A stretch of 64,000 nucleotides of DNA from CAZCQG01 sp964500775 (GCA_964500775.1 CAZCQG010000004.1:21798-85797); one strand, 5' to 3'. Shown: positions 8,102-17,536, counted from the first letter of the stretch. A program made the numbers and translations. The notes: a model not told the origin generated them from the letters alone.

Positions 8102-10852
8102 CTAGGCATTAACTACCTCTTCGCATCTTTTGCAAACCGTCTCTTCTATTTCGGAGGTAAACTTCCAACATCTCGGACACTTATGTTTGTTTGCCGTATA
8201 TATTTTAAAGATGCCCCCTTCGAGCTCAAAGCTATCGATTTCATCATCTCTTTTAACGTCACATACATCGCTCACCATAAACCAGTCGGCGATCTCTTTA
8301 CTCAACGGAATCTTCTCACTTGAGATTCCAAGCTCCAACTCTAAAGTGGATTTTATTTTTTTCTCTTTTTTGAGTTTATCTATAATCTCGGAAAATCTTT
8401 CCCTAGTAAGATTTAGATACTCGAAATCATACTTGTTTGAAACCTCGGGGAGTGCGACAAATAACAAATCACTCACATCGTATCTATCACCTTTGATTGC
8501 AGGATTGAGATATTCTAGCGCCTCATCTACGGTATAGGTCAAAAACGGCGCGAGCAATGCAAGCATAGAATCCAAAATCATAGCCATTGCGCTTTGTGCC
8601 GTCCGTCTACTTTTACTCTCCTTGCCGTCGCAATAAAGTCTATCTTTGCATATATCCATATATATACCGCTAAGATCATTCACGACGAACGTACTTAAAA
8701 GATGCAACCCTTTGGCGAAATCGTAGTTGTTAAAAAACGCTCTGGATTCTTCAAAAGTCTCTTTAGCACTTTGCATTATCCACTTATCTATTTCATTAAA
8801 ATCCTCTATGGGTGAGAGTTGCTCAAGGTCGTTGATATTTGCTAACAAGAATCGGATAGTATTTCTTAGTTTTTTATACTGCTCTCCTACTTGTTTGAGG
8901 ATATTCATACTAATCTTTTGATCGCTTTGATAATCACTCATCGCTACCCAAAGACGCAGGATTTCGCTACCGAGTTCTTTGATCACTTCGGCGGGCGCTA
9001 TGACATTTCCTTTGGACTTAGACATCTTCTCACCGTTTTCATCCATCGTAAAACCATGCGTGAGGATACTTTTGTACGGTGCGATTCCGTTTATCGCGCA
9101 ACTCACTAAAAGGGAGCTTTGAAACCACCCTCTATGTTGGTCACTCCCTTCTAGGTACATATCCGCAGGATATTTCCCCGCCCTAAAAGCGCTATTATCT
9201 AGCACCGCTCTCCACGTGGAACCGCTATCAAACCACACATCCAAAATATGTTCATTCTTTTCAAGATCATTTGGATCATACCCACAACCTTTGGGTAATA
9301 GTTCGCTTATCTCTCTACTCCACCATGCATCCGCCCCCTCTTTTTCAAAGACCTCGGCGAGGTGTTCGAGGACGTCGTTATCGAGTATTATCTTATCGCT
9401 CTTTTTATCCCTAAAAAACGCGATAGGGACACCCCAGTCTCTTTGTCTGCTGATGCACCAGTCGGGGCGATTTTCTATCATACTCCGTAGTCTGTTGATG
9501 CCGTGCGCGGGATAGAACGCGGTTTTCTCTATCTGCTCCAGTGCCACCTCGCGAAGCGTCTTGTCTAATCCTTCGATTTTTTTATCCAAAAGAATAAACC
9601 ACTGCTTTGTCGCCCTGAAAATAATTGGTTGGTGCGATCTCCAACAGTGCGGGTAAGAGTGTTTGATCTTTGTGCCGCTAAGGAGGTGCTCCCCTAAAAG
9701 TTCCAATATTTTTTTATTTGCATCGAATATATGCATCCCGACAAATTCTTCGGGATTCGGCAGTAGATTCTCGCGCACTATAGTCTCGTCATAGAGTCCG
9801 TTATCATCGACGGGCATAAGAATCGGGAGTTCATATTTCAGTCCGATTCTATAGTCATCTTCCCCGTGTCCCGGAGCCGTATGTACCGCACCGCTCCCCT
9901 CACCGAGCGCTACGTGTTCACCCAGTAGCACCTTTGAAGGTCTGCCGTTTAATGGGTTTATCGCATGATGATATTCAAGGATTGATGCTTTGAAAGTCTT
10001 TACGATTGTAGCATCCACCACGCCGCTTTCTGAAAGTTTACTATGTAAATCAGCCGCGACGATATACCCTTTTTGGGTTAGCGCATAGTCAAACTCGGGA
10101 TTGAGGGAGATACCTGTATTTGCAGGCAAAGTCCAAGGCGTCGTCGTCCAAATGACGAGTTTAGCGTTTTGGGAATCGAGTATCTTTTTTGCTTCGCTAT
10201 CAAGATCAAACGCAACGAATATCGAATCGCTCTCTTTTTCCTTATACTCGACCTCTGCTTCGGCAAGCGCCGTCGTACACGCCCAACTCCAGTATACGGG
10301 CTTACTTCGCTCTTCTAATAGCCCTTTTTTTGCGATGGAGCAAAGCGCCCTATAGATGTCGGCTTCAAATTTGAAATCCATTGTTTTGTAAGGGTTGTCA
10401 AAATCTCCCAAGATACCGAGTGCTTTAAATTCGCTTCGCTGGATGTCGATAAATTTTCCGGCATGCTCACGGCAAAGTTCTCTAAATTTCTTTTTAGGGA
10501 GCGAATCTTTCTTCTCCTTGCCGATTTTTTTCTCCACCTGCTGCTCTATAGGCAGACCGTGGCAGTCCCAGCCGGGGGTATAGTGGACTTTTTTTCCGCT
10601 GAAATAGTGGTATTTGACGATAATATCTTTGAGAGTTTTATTGAGCGCGTGCCCTATGTGGGTATTGCCGTTGGCATACGGCGGACCGTCGTGGAGGACA
10701 AATTCCTCTTGTACATTTGCCCTTTTTTCTAGCATCTTAGAATAGATTTTCTCGTCATCCCATTTTTTATATCTTATAGGTTCATTTTGCGGGAGATTGC
10801 CTCGCATCGGGAAGTCCGTCGCAGGTAAAAGCAGTGTCTCTTTATAGTCCAT
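8102..10852 (-). CDS. ileS: Isoleucyl-tRNA synthetase
   Basis: 916 residues. It charges tRNA-Ile and edits misactivated valine. The class I signature appears as GNTHIGHAL near residue 61; the editing domain contains WTTTPWTLPAN; the second signature is MSKSKGN; the C-terminus carries a zinc-binding cluster CPRCWKF...CKRC. Length is typical of bacterial IleS. A GGAG ribosome site lies about 11 nt before the ATG. It is downstream of the tRNA operon on the same strand and may be partly read through from it. Confidence 0.98.
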   Translation of the reverse strand: MDYKETLLLPATDFPMRGNLPQNEPIRYKKWDDEKIYSKMLEKRANVQEEFVLHDGPPYANGNTHIGHALNKTLKDIIVKYHYFSGKKVHYTPGWDCHGLPIEQQVEKKIGKEKKDSLPKKKFRELCREHAGKFIDIQRSEFKALGILGDFDNPYKTMDFKFEADIYRALCSIAKKGLLEERSKPVYWSWACTTALAEAEVEYKEKESDSIFVAFDLDSEAKKILDSQNAKLVIWTTTPWTLPANTGISLNPEFDYALTQKGYIVAADLHSKLSESGVVDATIVKTFKASILEYHHAINPLNGRPSKVLLGEHVALGEGSGAVHTAPGHGEDDYRIGLKYELPILMPVDDNGLYDETIVRENLLPNPEEFVGMHIFDANKKILELLGEHLLSGTKIKHSYPHCWRSHQPIIFRATKQWFILLDKKIEGLDKTLREVALEQIEKTAFYPAHGINRLRSMIENRPDWCISRQRDWGVPIAFFRDKKSDKIILDNDVLEHLAEVFEKEGADAWWSREISELLPKGCGYDPNDLEKNEHILDVWFDSGSTWRAVLDNSAFRAGKYPADMYLEGSDQHRGWFQSSLLVSCAINGIAPYKSILTHGFTMDENGEKMSKSKGNVIAPAEVIKELGSEILRLWVAMSDYQSDQKISMNILKQVGEQYKKLRNTIRFLLANINDLEQLSPIEDFNEIDKWIMQSAKETFEESRAFFNNYDFAKGLHLLSTFVVNDLSGIYMDICKDRLYCDGKESKSRRTAQSAMAMILDSMLALLAPFLTYTVDEALEYLNPAIKGDRYDVSDLLFVALPEVSNKYDFEYLNLTRERFSEIIDKLKKEKKIKSTLELELGISSEKIPLSKEIADWFMVSDVCDVKRDDEIDSFELEGGIFKIYTANKHKCPRCWKFTSEIEETVCKRCEEVVNA

Positions 10853-10950
10853 AATAGTTTACTCTCCGTATATTTTTTCAATTATTAAGTGTTTAAAATG
10901 GATGTGGATTGTATCAAGATTTGTTTAAGAAGAGATTAGTGTGAAGATAG

Positions 10951-11027
10951 TGGCGGAGCCGACGAGGCTCGAACTCGCGACCTCCTGCGTGACAGGCAGG
11001 CATTCTAACCAACTGAACTACGGCTCC
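10951..11027 (-). tRNA. tRNA-Asp (anticodon GTC)
   Basis: 77 nt including an encoded CCA. The acceptor stem pairs GGAGCCG with CGGCTCC, the anticodon loop reads CTGTCAC, and the T arm contains GTTCGAG. It is the last member of a four-tRNA cluster on the minus strand. Confidence 0.96.
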
Positions 11028-11034
11028 GCATCTA

Positions 11035-11110
11035 TGGTGGTCGTTGTAGGACTCGAACCTACGGCATCCACCTTGTAAGGGTGGCGCTCTACCAACTGAG
11101 CTAAACGACC
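11035..11110 (-). tRNA. tRNA-Val (anticodon TAC)
   Basis: 76 nt with an encoded CCA. The acceptor strand GGTCGTT pairs with AACGACC; the anticodon stem CCACC/GGTGG encloses loop CTTACAA. It is separated from tRNA-Asp by 7 nt and from tRNA-Glu by 22 nt. Confidence 0.96.
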
Positions 11111-11132
11111 GTGAAAATATTGTGAGAAAAAG

Positions 11133-11208
11133 TGGCGACCCCTAGGGGATTTGAACCCCTGTAGCCACCGTGAAAGGGTGGTATCCTTGGCCACTAGATG
11201 AAGGGGTC
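11133..11208 (-). tRNA. tRNA-Glu (anticodon TTC)
   Basis: 76 nt with an encoded CCA. The acceptor stem is GACCCCT/AGGGGTC; the anticodon stem CCACC/GGTGG encloses loop CTTTCAC. It is the second gene of the tRNA operon. Confidence 0.96.
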
Positions 11209-11239
11209 TTACTTGTATAAGACATTCAAATTTAAAGGA

Positions 11240-11315
<76 letters not shown>

Positions 11316-11341
11316 ACGCATTTCGTTAAAAATGAGGTGAA

Positions 11342-11370
11342 ATTATAGTTACTTTTTTTTGCGTTGTCAA
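11342..11370 (-). promoter_or_regulatory. Consensus sigma-70 promoter of the tRNA-Lys-Glu-Val-Asp operon
   Basis: On the minus strand TTGACA (11365-11370) and TATAAT (11342-11347) are separated by exactly 17 bp. Both hexamers are perfect consensus, unusual in a phylum where -35 boxes are usually weak. Transcription would begin near 11335, just upstream of tRNA-Lys. It lies in the 82-bp gap after the cinA-like gene. Confidence 0.9.
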
Positions 11371-11397
11371 GGCTTTTTTGCGAAAAAATAGAAAAAC

Positions 11398-12489
11398 TCA
11401 TGATAAATCGTTTTCTGCCAGCTCTACAAGCAGCATAATTGCCCTATATACCGCCTGTTGCTGTATATAATTTCTATCTCCGAAAAAACGTTCTCGACTG
11501 ATTATTTCCCTGCTATCACGTTTCGCTACGCCTACAAATACGGTTCCCACGGGCTTTGTTTGTGTGCCGCCGCTAGGTCCTGCCACACCGCTAATGGCGA
11601 GGGCATAGTCCGCACCGCTGATTTTTAGCACCCCCTTGAGCATATCACTCACCACGTATTCGCTCACTGCTCCGTAGTCATAGAGTGATTCTGCGCTTAC
11701 CTCTAGCCAACCTCTTTTAATAGAATCTGCGTACGTAATCACGCTTCCGTTAAATATCGCCGAACTTCCCGATTCTTTCGTGAAAAAGTAAGAGAGCAAT
11801 CCCCCCGTACAGCTCTCGGCAAAGGTAATGGTCTTATTATTCTCTTTTAGGCGCTCAATAATATATGCCGCGATATTTGTGGTCGCTATCACTTTTGAAC
11901 CAAAAAGCGATTTAGTAGAATCGATAAATTTAGACAACCCGCCGTACTTTGTACAAGTCACGCTTATTTTTGTCCATCCCTCGATAATCTCGGTCGTTTG
12001 CATCATCGCGTTATACATCTCCGAAATCGGCTTGAGGAGCAACTCTGCACTTTGGTGGTCTATCCCGAATAGATGCAATTCTCCTTGTTTGACCTCGCTC
12101 TCTACAAGAATCTGCGGTATCTCGCATCGAGGTGTGACCTCTAAAAGGTTTACAGCGTGCTCTCGTATCGTGACCAAAAAAGTGTTTGTATCATAGACTG
12201 ATGTTTTCGACGGAAGGAGCTGATTCTCTTTGGCTTCTAATGTATCGTTATTGAGCGTGGCAAGCATCCTAGCAATCGTGCTATGGTTTTTTTTGGAAGC
12301 AAAAATAAGTGTAACGGTATGTTTTTTTATAATCTCTTCGAGTTCAAAAAGTATCTCTTTGGGATTCTCGATATTTGCCATGAGTGTATCGATTTGTCCG
12401 AGAATTTTTTTTGATTCCCTAATGAGATAGTCGACAAAAACGTGATCGTTGCATACGTTACTCCCGACTATCACTACACAATTTTTCAT
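11398..12489 (-). CDS. CinA-family protein with divergent N-terminal domain
   Basis: 363 residues from the ATG at 12489; the frame extends to a TTG at 12510, but GGAAAAGAG lies at the proper distance from the ATG. The C-terminal ~150 residues are a CinA/PncC domain (nicotinamide-nucleotide amidohydrolase type) with TFAESCTGGLLSYFFT, GSVITYADSIKRGWL and ALAISGVAGPSGGT. The N-terminal half sits where CinA has a molybdopterin-binding-like domain but lacks the usual GD/GGLGPT motifs. Likely role is NMN deamidation in pyridine nucleotide recycling; the N-terminal function is unknown. Confidence 0.8.
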   Translation of the reverse strand: MKNCVVIVGSNVCNDHVFVDYLIRESKKILGQIDTLMANIENPKEILFELEEIIKKHTVTLIFASKKNHSTIARMLATLNNDTLEAKENQLLPSKTSVYDTNTFLVTIREHAVNLLEVTPRCEIPQILVESEVKQGELHLFGIDHQSAELLLKPISEMYNAMMQTTEIIEGWTKISVTCTKYGGLSKFIDSTKSLFGSKVIATTNIAAYIIERLKENNKTITFAESCTGGLLSYFFTKESGSSAIFNGSVITYADSIKRGWLEVSAESLYDYGAVSEYVVSDMLKGVLKISGADYALAISGVAGPSGGTQTKPVGTVFVGVAKRDSREIISRERFFGDRNYIQQQAVYRAIMLLVELAENDLS

Positions 12490-12572
12490 AATCTCTTTTC
12501 CGATTTTCAATCTTTTTATGTATTATTACAAAAGTTATATTTTTTTAAGTATAAAAATAAAAAGGATCTCCT

Positions 12573-13403
12573 ATGGCAAAAAAACCTCTCACCACAAGAC
12601 CCGAAGAATCAAATCCCAAAGAGGCGTACAACAAGGAAAATAAATTCAAAAAAGAGTTTTACGAAGATGAGATAACCAAACTCCAAGTCGAACTCGTAAA
12701 ACTTCAAAACTGGGTAAAAGACAAAGGAAAAAAGATACTCATCCTCTTTGAAGGGCGCGATGCAGCGGGTAAAGGAGGTGTGATAAAAGTCCTCACCGAA
12801 CACTTAAACCCTAGGGGTGCAAGGGTGGTCGCGCTCAATAAACCAAGCGATGTAGAACGGACGCAATGGTATTTCCAACGCTACGTCGAACAACTCCCAA
12901 AAGGGGGCGAGATCGTATTTTTCGATAGGAGCTGGTATAACAGGGCAGGAGTTGAGCGGGTGATGGGTTTTTGTAGCAATGACGAATACAAAGAGTTTCT
13001 CTACCAAGCACCAAACCTTGAGCAGATGTGGCTAGAGAGCGGGATACTTATCTTTAAATATTTCCTTGACGTCAGCCAAGATGAACAAAAAAGCAGAATC
13101 AAATCAAGAAAAGACGATCCTCTCAAAATGTGGAAATTAAGCCCCATCGATGAAAAATCACTTGGAATGTGGGATGAATACACCGAAGCGTTTAACAAGA
13201 TGTTCGCACGGACACACACGCCCTACACTCCTTGGATACTCGTAAACTCGAGCGATAAAAAAAGGGCGCGTATCAATATCGCTAGAGACATACTCGCTCA
13301 TGTAGATTATGACGGGAAAAATCCTGAAAACGTATGTCTCCTCGCCGACCCCGAGATTCTCAATATCTACTCTAGATACGGCATAAAAACAAGAAGAGGT
13401 TAA
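12573..13403 (+). CDS. ppk2: Polyphosphate kinase 2
   Basis: 276 residues, a single-domain PPK2. It transfers phosphate between polyphosphate and nucleoside di- or triphosphates. Walker A is GRDAAGKGGVIK; the lid and Walker B regions show DRSWYNRAGVERVMGF and the substrate segment SRKDDPLKMWKLSPID. An AAGGA ribosome site precedes the ATG. It leads a short plus-strand operon with ribE and the flhB-like gene. Confidence 0.95.
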   Translation: MAKKPLTTRPEESNPKEAYNKENKFKKEFYEDEITKLQVELVKLQNWVKDKGKKILILFEGRDAAGKGGVIKVLTEHLNPRGARVVALNKPSDVERTQWYFQRYVEQLPKGGEIVFFDRSWYNRAGVERVMGFCSNDEYKEFLYQAPNLEQMWLESGILIFKYFLDVSQDEQKSRIKSRKDDPLKMWKLSPIDEKSLGMWDEYTEAFNKMFARTHTPYTPWILVNSSDKKRARINIARDILAHVDYDGKNPENVCLLADPEILNIYSRYGIKTRRG

Positions 13404-13408
13404 TCTAT

Positions 13409-14020
13409 TTGTTTACCGGACTTATTAGAGAGCTAGCCGAGGTAGTTTCATATACCGGCGATGTTTTAAATCTCAAAGCCAAGCACAAGCCCAAACTCGG
13501 CGATAGTATTGCTATAAACGGTGCGTGTCTTACGGTCATCTCCTTGGAATCCCAAGGGTTTAGCGTGGAATTGAGCCACGAGACTAGTGCTCTTCTCGCC
13601 GTAGAAAATCTCAAAGGAAAAGTCCATATGGAACCTGCGATGCGCCTAAGCGACCGCGTCGAAGGACATATTATGCAAGGGCATATCGACACGGTAGGAA
13701 TCATCAAAAAGATTGACAAAAAAGAATCGTTCTTCGACTTCTTCATTGAAGTAGACAATGAATTTATCCCGCTCATCGTCCCAAAAGGGAGCATCGGCAT
13801 AGATGGAATAAGCCTCACGGTCAATGCCCTCGAAAGGAACGTCTTCCGCCTCACTATCATCCCGCATACTATGAAAAACACCCTTTTTGAGAGCTATAAA
13901 ATAGGGCAGCGGGTCAATATCGAGACCGACATTTTAGTGCGCTCACTCCGTCATCTCCTCTCGCAAACACAAACACAAACCTCTTGGAGTGACATCGATA
14001 AGGTAATGGCACTCTACTAA
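13409..14020 (+). CDS. ribE: Riboflavin synthase, alpha chain
   Basis: 203 residues. It dismutates two molecules of 6,7-dimethyl-8-ribityllumazine to riboflavin. The N-terminus MFTGLI is the family hallmark and also forces a TTG start at 13409, preceded by GAGG. The two repeated lumazine-binding barrels are visible: the first with GDSIAINGACLTV, the second with GSIGIDGISLTVN. It follows ppk2 by 5 nt. No FMN riboswitch is present. Confidence 0.95.
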   Translation: MFTGLIRELAEVVSYTGDVLNLKAKHKPKLGDSIAINGACLTVISLESQGFSVELSHETSALLAVENLKGKVHMEPAMRLSDRVEGHIMQGHIDTVGIIKKIDKKESFFDFFIEVDNEFIPLIVPKGSIGIDGISLTVNALERNVFRLTIIPHTMKNTLFESYKIGQRVNIETDILVRSLRHLLSQTQTQTSWSDIDKVMALY

Positions 14021-14295
14021 TGTATGAACATATAAAAAAAGCGGCGGCACTCCAATATGAAATGGGGAAAGATACCGCTCCAAAAGTAATCGCAAAGGGA
14101 AAGGGGGAGATTGCTTGGCAAATCATCGCTAGAGCGAGAGAATATGAGATTCCTATTTTTCAAAACGAGGCTTTAGCAAACTCTCTCATCAATATCGAAT
14201 TAGACGAATCGATACCGAGTGATCTTTACGAGGCGGTGGTGGAGCTATTTATTTGGCTCTATAAAAGCGAGCAAAAAGCGCAGATTTCAAACTAA
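14020..14295 (+). CDS. FlhB-like cytoplasmic-domain protein (FlhX type)
   Basis: 91 residues resembling only the C-terminal cytoplasmic domain of the flagellar export switch FlhB. QYEMGKDTAPKVIAKGKGE and AREYEIPIFQNEALANSL match the part after the FlhB autocleavage site, and there is no NPTH motif and no membrane domain. Stand-alone proteins of this type (FlhX) occur in Campylobacterota, where they can partly substitute for the cleaved FlhB fragment. Its ATG overlaps the ribE stop by 1 nt. Function as an export accessory is inferred. Confidence 0.85.
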   Translation: MYEHIKKAAALQYEMGKDTAPKVIAKGKGEIAWQIIARAREYEIPIFQNEALANSLINIELDESIPSDLYEAVVELFIWLYKSEQKAQISN

Positions 14296-14296
14296 G

Positions 14297-15346
14297 TTAT
14301 CGTATCTTTGCGTAATACCCAAACGACACCAAACTAATCACGACAAACGGAAAAAGGACTGCTAGTTCAGGACTCACGACCCCGCCTATAGATAACCTAC
14401 CCAGAATAAAAAGAAGACCCCAAAGCATTACCGCTCCAAAAAGCGATACGACACTATAAAGCACAAGATTAGAATCTCTCCTGCCGAGCGGGAGGTAGTA
14501 GTATATGACCGTATTAAAGAGGAGGGGTACTATAGGTGAAAACAACATAATAAATAAAGCGGCAAGAACACGACTCGTATTTATATTTTGCTCTTGCAGC
14601 ACCCCGATCGCCTCATACGCATCTCTGATACTCATACTCCCCTGCATATCATAGACTCGATCAAATACATTTGGTTTAAATCCAACAAGTTCTATCTTGT
14701 TTTCATAAGAGACAATATCCACTTTTGAATTGATTTCATCAAGAATGTTTGTTTCGGTGACATTAAAAAACATCCATTTGTCATCCCCGAATATCCCTTT
14801 TTTTGCCGAGATAAGTCTTTTGATTTTCCCTTCATTCATTTCGTATATCTTGATATTTTCCGCTTTTTTGAGGAGCGGATAAAAGTTGCCGAAATAGATG
14901 TAGCTATTTTGGTATCTCACAAAAAAATCACTCTTTATTTTTATCCCGTTACTCTCTTTTGTAATCTCATCAAGTTTATCTTTCGAGTAAGCAAACTGCG
15001 TCGTGTTGAGTAATATAAATATCGCCACGATGAAAATCGTAGCAATAAACGATGGAAAAAGAACCGTTTTTCTAGAGTACCCGATAGAGTGAAGCGCTAT
15101 AAGCTCGTTTTTTACGCTCAAAGAGTACTGATAAAGAATTTGCGTGAGAATAAGCCCGATAGGAATCAAAAAACTAGAGGCATACATCGCGTCATACACG
15201 ATAAAAAGGGTTACAAGGTTTGCAGAATCTGGAATCTCGTTTGATTTGACAAGAAAATCTACCCCCACATAAAATAGCTCTAATGAGAGAAATATGATAA
15301 AAAACATCTTTAAAAATCTTAGGGAAAGGTACCTAAAGTAGAGCAT
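14297..15346 (-). CDS. LptF/LptG family permease
   Basis: 349 residues. LptF and LptG form the inner-membrane permease that, with LptB, extracts lipopolysaccharide for transport to the outer membrane. There are three N-terminal spans (first RFLKMFFIIFLSLELFYVGV), a periplasmic domain of about 150 residues, and three C-terminal spans. I chose the ATG at 15346, five nt after AAGGA, instead of the GTG at 15349. Whether it is LptF or LptG cannot be told without its partner, which is not in the window; lptB is at 33289. Confidence 0.88.
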   Translation of the reverse strand: MLYFRYLSLRFLKMFFIIFLSLELFYVGVDFLVKSNEIPDSANLVTLFIVYDAMYASSFLIPIGLILTQILYQYSLSVKNELIALHSIGYSRKTVLFPSFIATIFIVAIFILLNTTQFAYSKDKLDEITKESNGIKIKSDFFVRYQNSYIYFGNFYPLLKKAENIKIYEMNEGKIKRLISAKKGIFGDDKWMFFNVTETNILDEINSKVDIVSYENKIELVGFKPNVFDRVYDMQGSMSIRDAYEAIGVLQEQNINTSRVLAALFIMLFSPIVPLLFNTVIYYYLPLGRRDSNLVLYSVVSLFGAVMLWGLLFILGRLSIGGVVSPELAVLFPFVVISLVSFGYYAKIR

Positions 15347-15362
15347 CACCGTCCTTGTATGC

Positions 15363-15917
15363 TTATATTCTTTTGCCCGATCTCTTCGAGACTACAAGCT
15401 CAAATTTTTCACCTCTGATTATCTCTAAAATTGACTGACTAACATCTTTTATAAGGGTGGTCAAATGGATAGATTCTTCATCGCTGAATCGTGAAAGGAC
15501 ATAGTCGGCGACCATGCTTTTTATCGGGGGTTTGGAAATACCGATTCTAGCCCGTTTGTATTCTGTGCCGATTCTAGCATCTATCGATTTCAGACCGTTG
15601 TGCCCGCCGTTACTACCCCCCGTCTTATATCTGACCGTACCGAAAGAGAGATCAAGTTCATCGTGGACGACGAGAATATCTTTGACTTTGTAAAAGTGTG
15701 CTACCGAAAGGATGGAATCACCGGAGAGATTCATAAATGTCATCGGCTTTAAAAGGAGGATATTTTCTTTTTTATAGAGGTCACCTTTGAAGGAGGCTTT
15801 TGTAGCGTTTGCAGGCTTTAGGGCATCGACAAGCGCGTCGATGACCATAAAACCTATATTGTGGCGAGTATCTTCATACTCTTTGCCGGGGTTGCCGAGA
15901 CCGGCTATAAGAAGCAT
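15363..15917 (-). CDS. pth: Peptidyl-tRNA hydrolase
   Basis: 184 residues. It frees tRNA from peptidyl-tRNA lost from ribosomes. The N-terminal GLGNPGKEYEDTRHNIGF carries the catalytic His; MTFMNLSG and VVHDELDL with GGHNGLKS complete the active-site set. Its ATG overlaps the rplY stop by 1 nt (TAATG on the minus strand), so the two are co-translated, a common arrangement in this phylum. Confidence 0.97.
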   Translation of the reverse strand: MLLIAGLGNPGKEYEDTRHNIGFMVIDALVDALKPANATKASFKGDLYKKENILLLKPMTFMNLSGDSILSVAHFYKVKDILVVHDELDLSFGTVRYKTGGSNGGHNGLKSIDARIGTEYKRARIGISKPPIKSMVADYVLSRFSDEESIHLTTLIKDVSQSILEIIRGEKFELVVSKRSGKRI

Positions 15918-16453
15918 TATTTTGCTTTGATTACGCCTACAACGGGAACGCTTGCATTTTCATACATAGTCACGCCCGGGAATTCGGGAAGATCTCTGAC
16001 TAGGATGTTATCGCCTACGTCAAGATCGGTCACGTTCAACACATAACTTGCAGGCAATGCTTCAGGAGCACCTTTAACTTTTACCCTTTTTCTTGAAGTG
16101 ATAAGCACGCCTTTGTTTCTTAGACCTTTTGGCGTACCTGTCGTAGTCACGGGGATGAAGTAATGGGATACTGCGCCCGCAACGGCGACTTTGAGATCAA
16201 CGTGAAGAATATCGTTTGTAACAGGATCTGTTTGATATTCTTGAACGACGGTCTTATATGTCTTGCCGCCCACTTCTACATCTAGGAATAGACCCTCTTT
16301 GCTTCTAACTGCTTTTATAAATTCGTTTTTCTTGAAAGCGCAATTTACGTTATCTACACCCTTGGCATAGATATTGGCAATTAGATAACCATCTCTCCTA
16401 AGCGCCTTGGAAGCTGATTTGGAGATACTCTCTCTAACAATACCTTTAAGCAT
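15917..16453 (-). CDS. rplY: 50S ribosomal protein L25 (Ctc form)
   Basis: 178 residues: an N-terminal 5S-rRNA-binding L25 domain plus the C-terminal beta domain of the long CTC form. The start MLKGIVRES at 16453 matches the usual N-terminus; a second ATG directly upstream (16456) is equally close to AAAGGAC. The motif GYLIANIYAKGVDNVNCAFK and the end VVGVIKAK are typical of campylobacterial L25. It is first of the rplY-pth-lptF/G operon. Confidence 0.95.
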   Translation of the reverse strand: MLKGIVRESISKSASKALRRDGYLIANIYAKGVDNVNCAFKKNEFIKAVRSKEGLFLDVEVGGKTYKTVVQEYQTDPVTNDILHVDLKVAVAGAVSHYFIPVTTTGTPKGLRNKGVLITSRKRVKVKGAPEALPASYVLNVTDLDVGDNILVRDLPEFPGVTMYENASVPVVGVIKAK

Positions 16454-16542
16454 CATAAGTCCTTTTAAAAATTTGAAAATGAGGGCGTATTGTATAGAAA
16501 AATAGCTAAAAATAAGTTTAAATTAAGATATTTCTTATGTTG

Positions 16543-17526
16543 CTACTTCATTGATTCGAGTAATTCGCTAAAACTCTCTTTAAAAGCTCCCAATCCCTCT
16601 TTAAGGAGTTCGTCACATACTATTTTATAATCGATTCCGCAATTTTGCATCTTTTGCATATAGTGGGCTATCTCTTCGTTGCTCTTGGAGACTCTCGGTG
16701 ATTTATCGCTAGAATCAAGAAAAGCTTGTATTGTTTCTATCGGAGCGGTGTTGATAGTATTTTCTAGCAACAACTCGCTGATATAGTACCCTTTTGGTAG
16801 CTCATCCCCTTTTACGCCCGTGCTCGCAAAAAGGACGCGGATGTCGGGATGCGCATGCTCTCTTGTGTCGTTATAAATCTTCATAGCATTGCAGATTCCG
16901 AGTCTGCCCGTCGGAAGTCCGTTTTTTTTAAGTTCGGCATCGCATTTTCTGTCAAATCTGCTCACAAATACACTTAGCACCGCTTTGCTTTTCCCGCTCG
17001 CCTTTGCCATCCCCGAAGCTATGGCATCAAAGCAGTTTTTCGCCTGTGCGTCGGAAAAAATAAGCGTCGCATTAATGTTTATACCGCGACTAGCTAGTTC
17101 ATTCATCACCACGTATCCCGCCGGTGTGGCTGGGACTTTTATCATTACGTTCTCTTTACCGATAGTTTCGTAGAGTCTCTGCCCCTCATCGATGCTGTGC
17201 TTGATGTCATCACAATAAAACGGGTCTATCTCGATGCTCACAAAGCCGTCATCTCCGCGCTTATAGAGCGGCTCTAGTATCTGCGCGCAGTTTTTTATAT
17301 CCTCGCACGCGAGGTGTTCATAGATCTCTTTTTTCTCCAAGGAGGCATATTTTTTTATGTCCTCTTTATATGCTGAAGAAGTAGTAAAAGATTGCTTGAA
17401 AATCGCAGGATTACTGGTAGCTCCGTTTATCACCCCCTCGTTTATAAGCGTTTTAAACTCTCCGTTTAAGAAGCTTCGCTCAACGAAATCTGACCAAATA
17501 CTAAAATTTATCTCTTTTAAAAACAT
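16543..17526 (-). CDS. tal: Transaldolase
   Basis: 327 residues. It moves a dihydroxyacetone unit between sugar phosphates in the pentose phosphate pathway. The N-terminal IWSDFVERSFLNGEFKTLI and NGATSNPAIF are conserved in the longer bacterial class; the Schiff-base Lys is in NVMIKVPATPAG. AAGG precedes the ATG. It follows serB by about 10 nt on the same strand, a likely two-gene unit. Confidence 0.94.
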   Translation of the reverse strand: MFLKEINFSIWSDFVERSFLNGEFKTLINEGVINGATSNPAIFKQSFTTSSAYKEDIKKYASLEKKEIYEHLACEDIKNCAQILEPLYKRGDDGFVSIEIDPFYCDDIKHSIDEGQRLYETIGKENVMIKVPATPAGYVVMNELASRGININATLIFSDAQAKNCFDAIASGMAKASGKSKAVLSVFVSRFDRKCDAELKKNGLPTGRLGICNAMKIYNDTREHAHPDIRVLFASTGVKGDELPKGYYISELLLENTINTAPIETIQAFLDSSDKSPRVSKSNEEIAHYMQKMQNCGIDYKIVCDELLKEGLGAFKESFSELLESMK

Positions 17527-17536
17527 CTTTTGCCTT

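Noticed and set aside
13404..13408. FMN riboswitch before ribE
   Set aside because: Only 5 nt separate ppk2 and ribE; there is no room or sequence for an RFN element.
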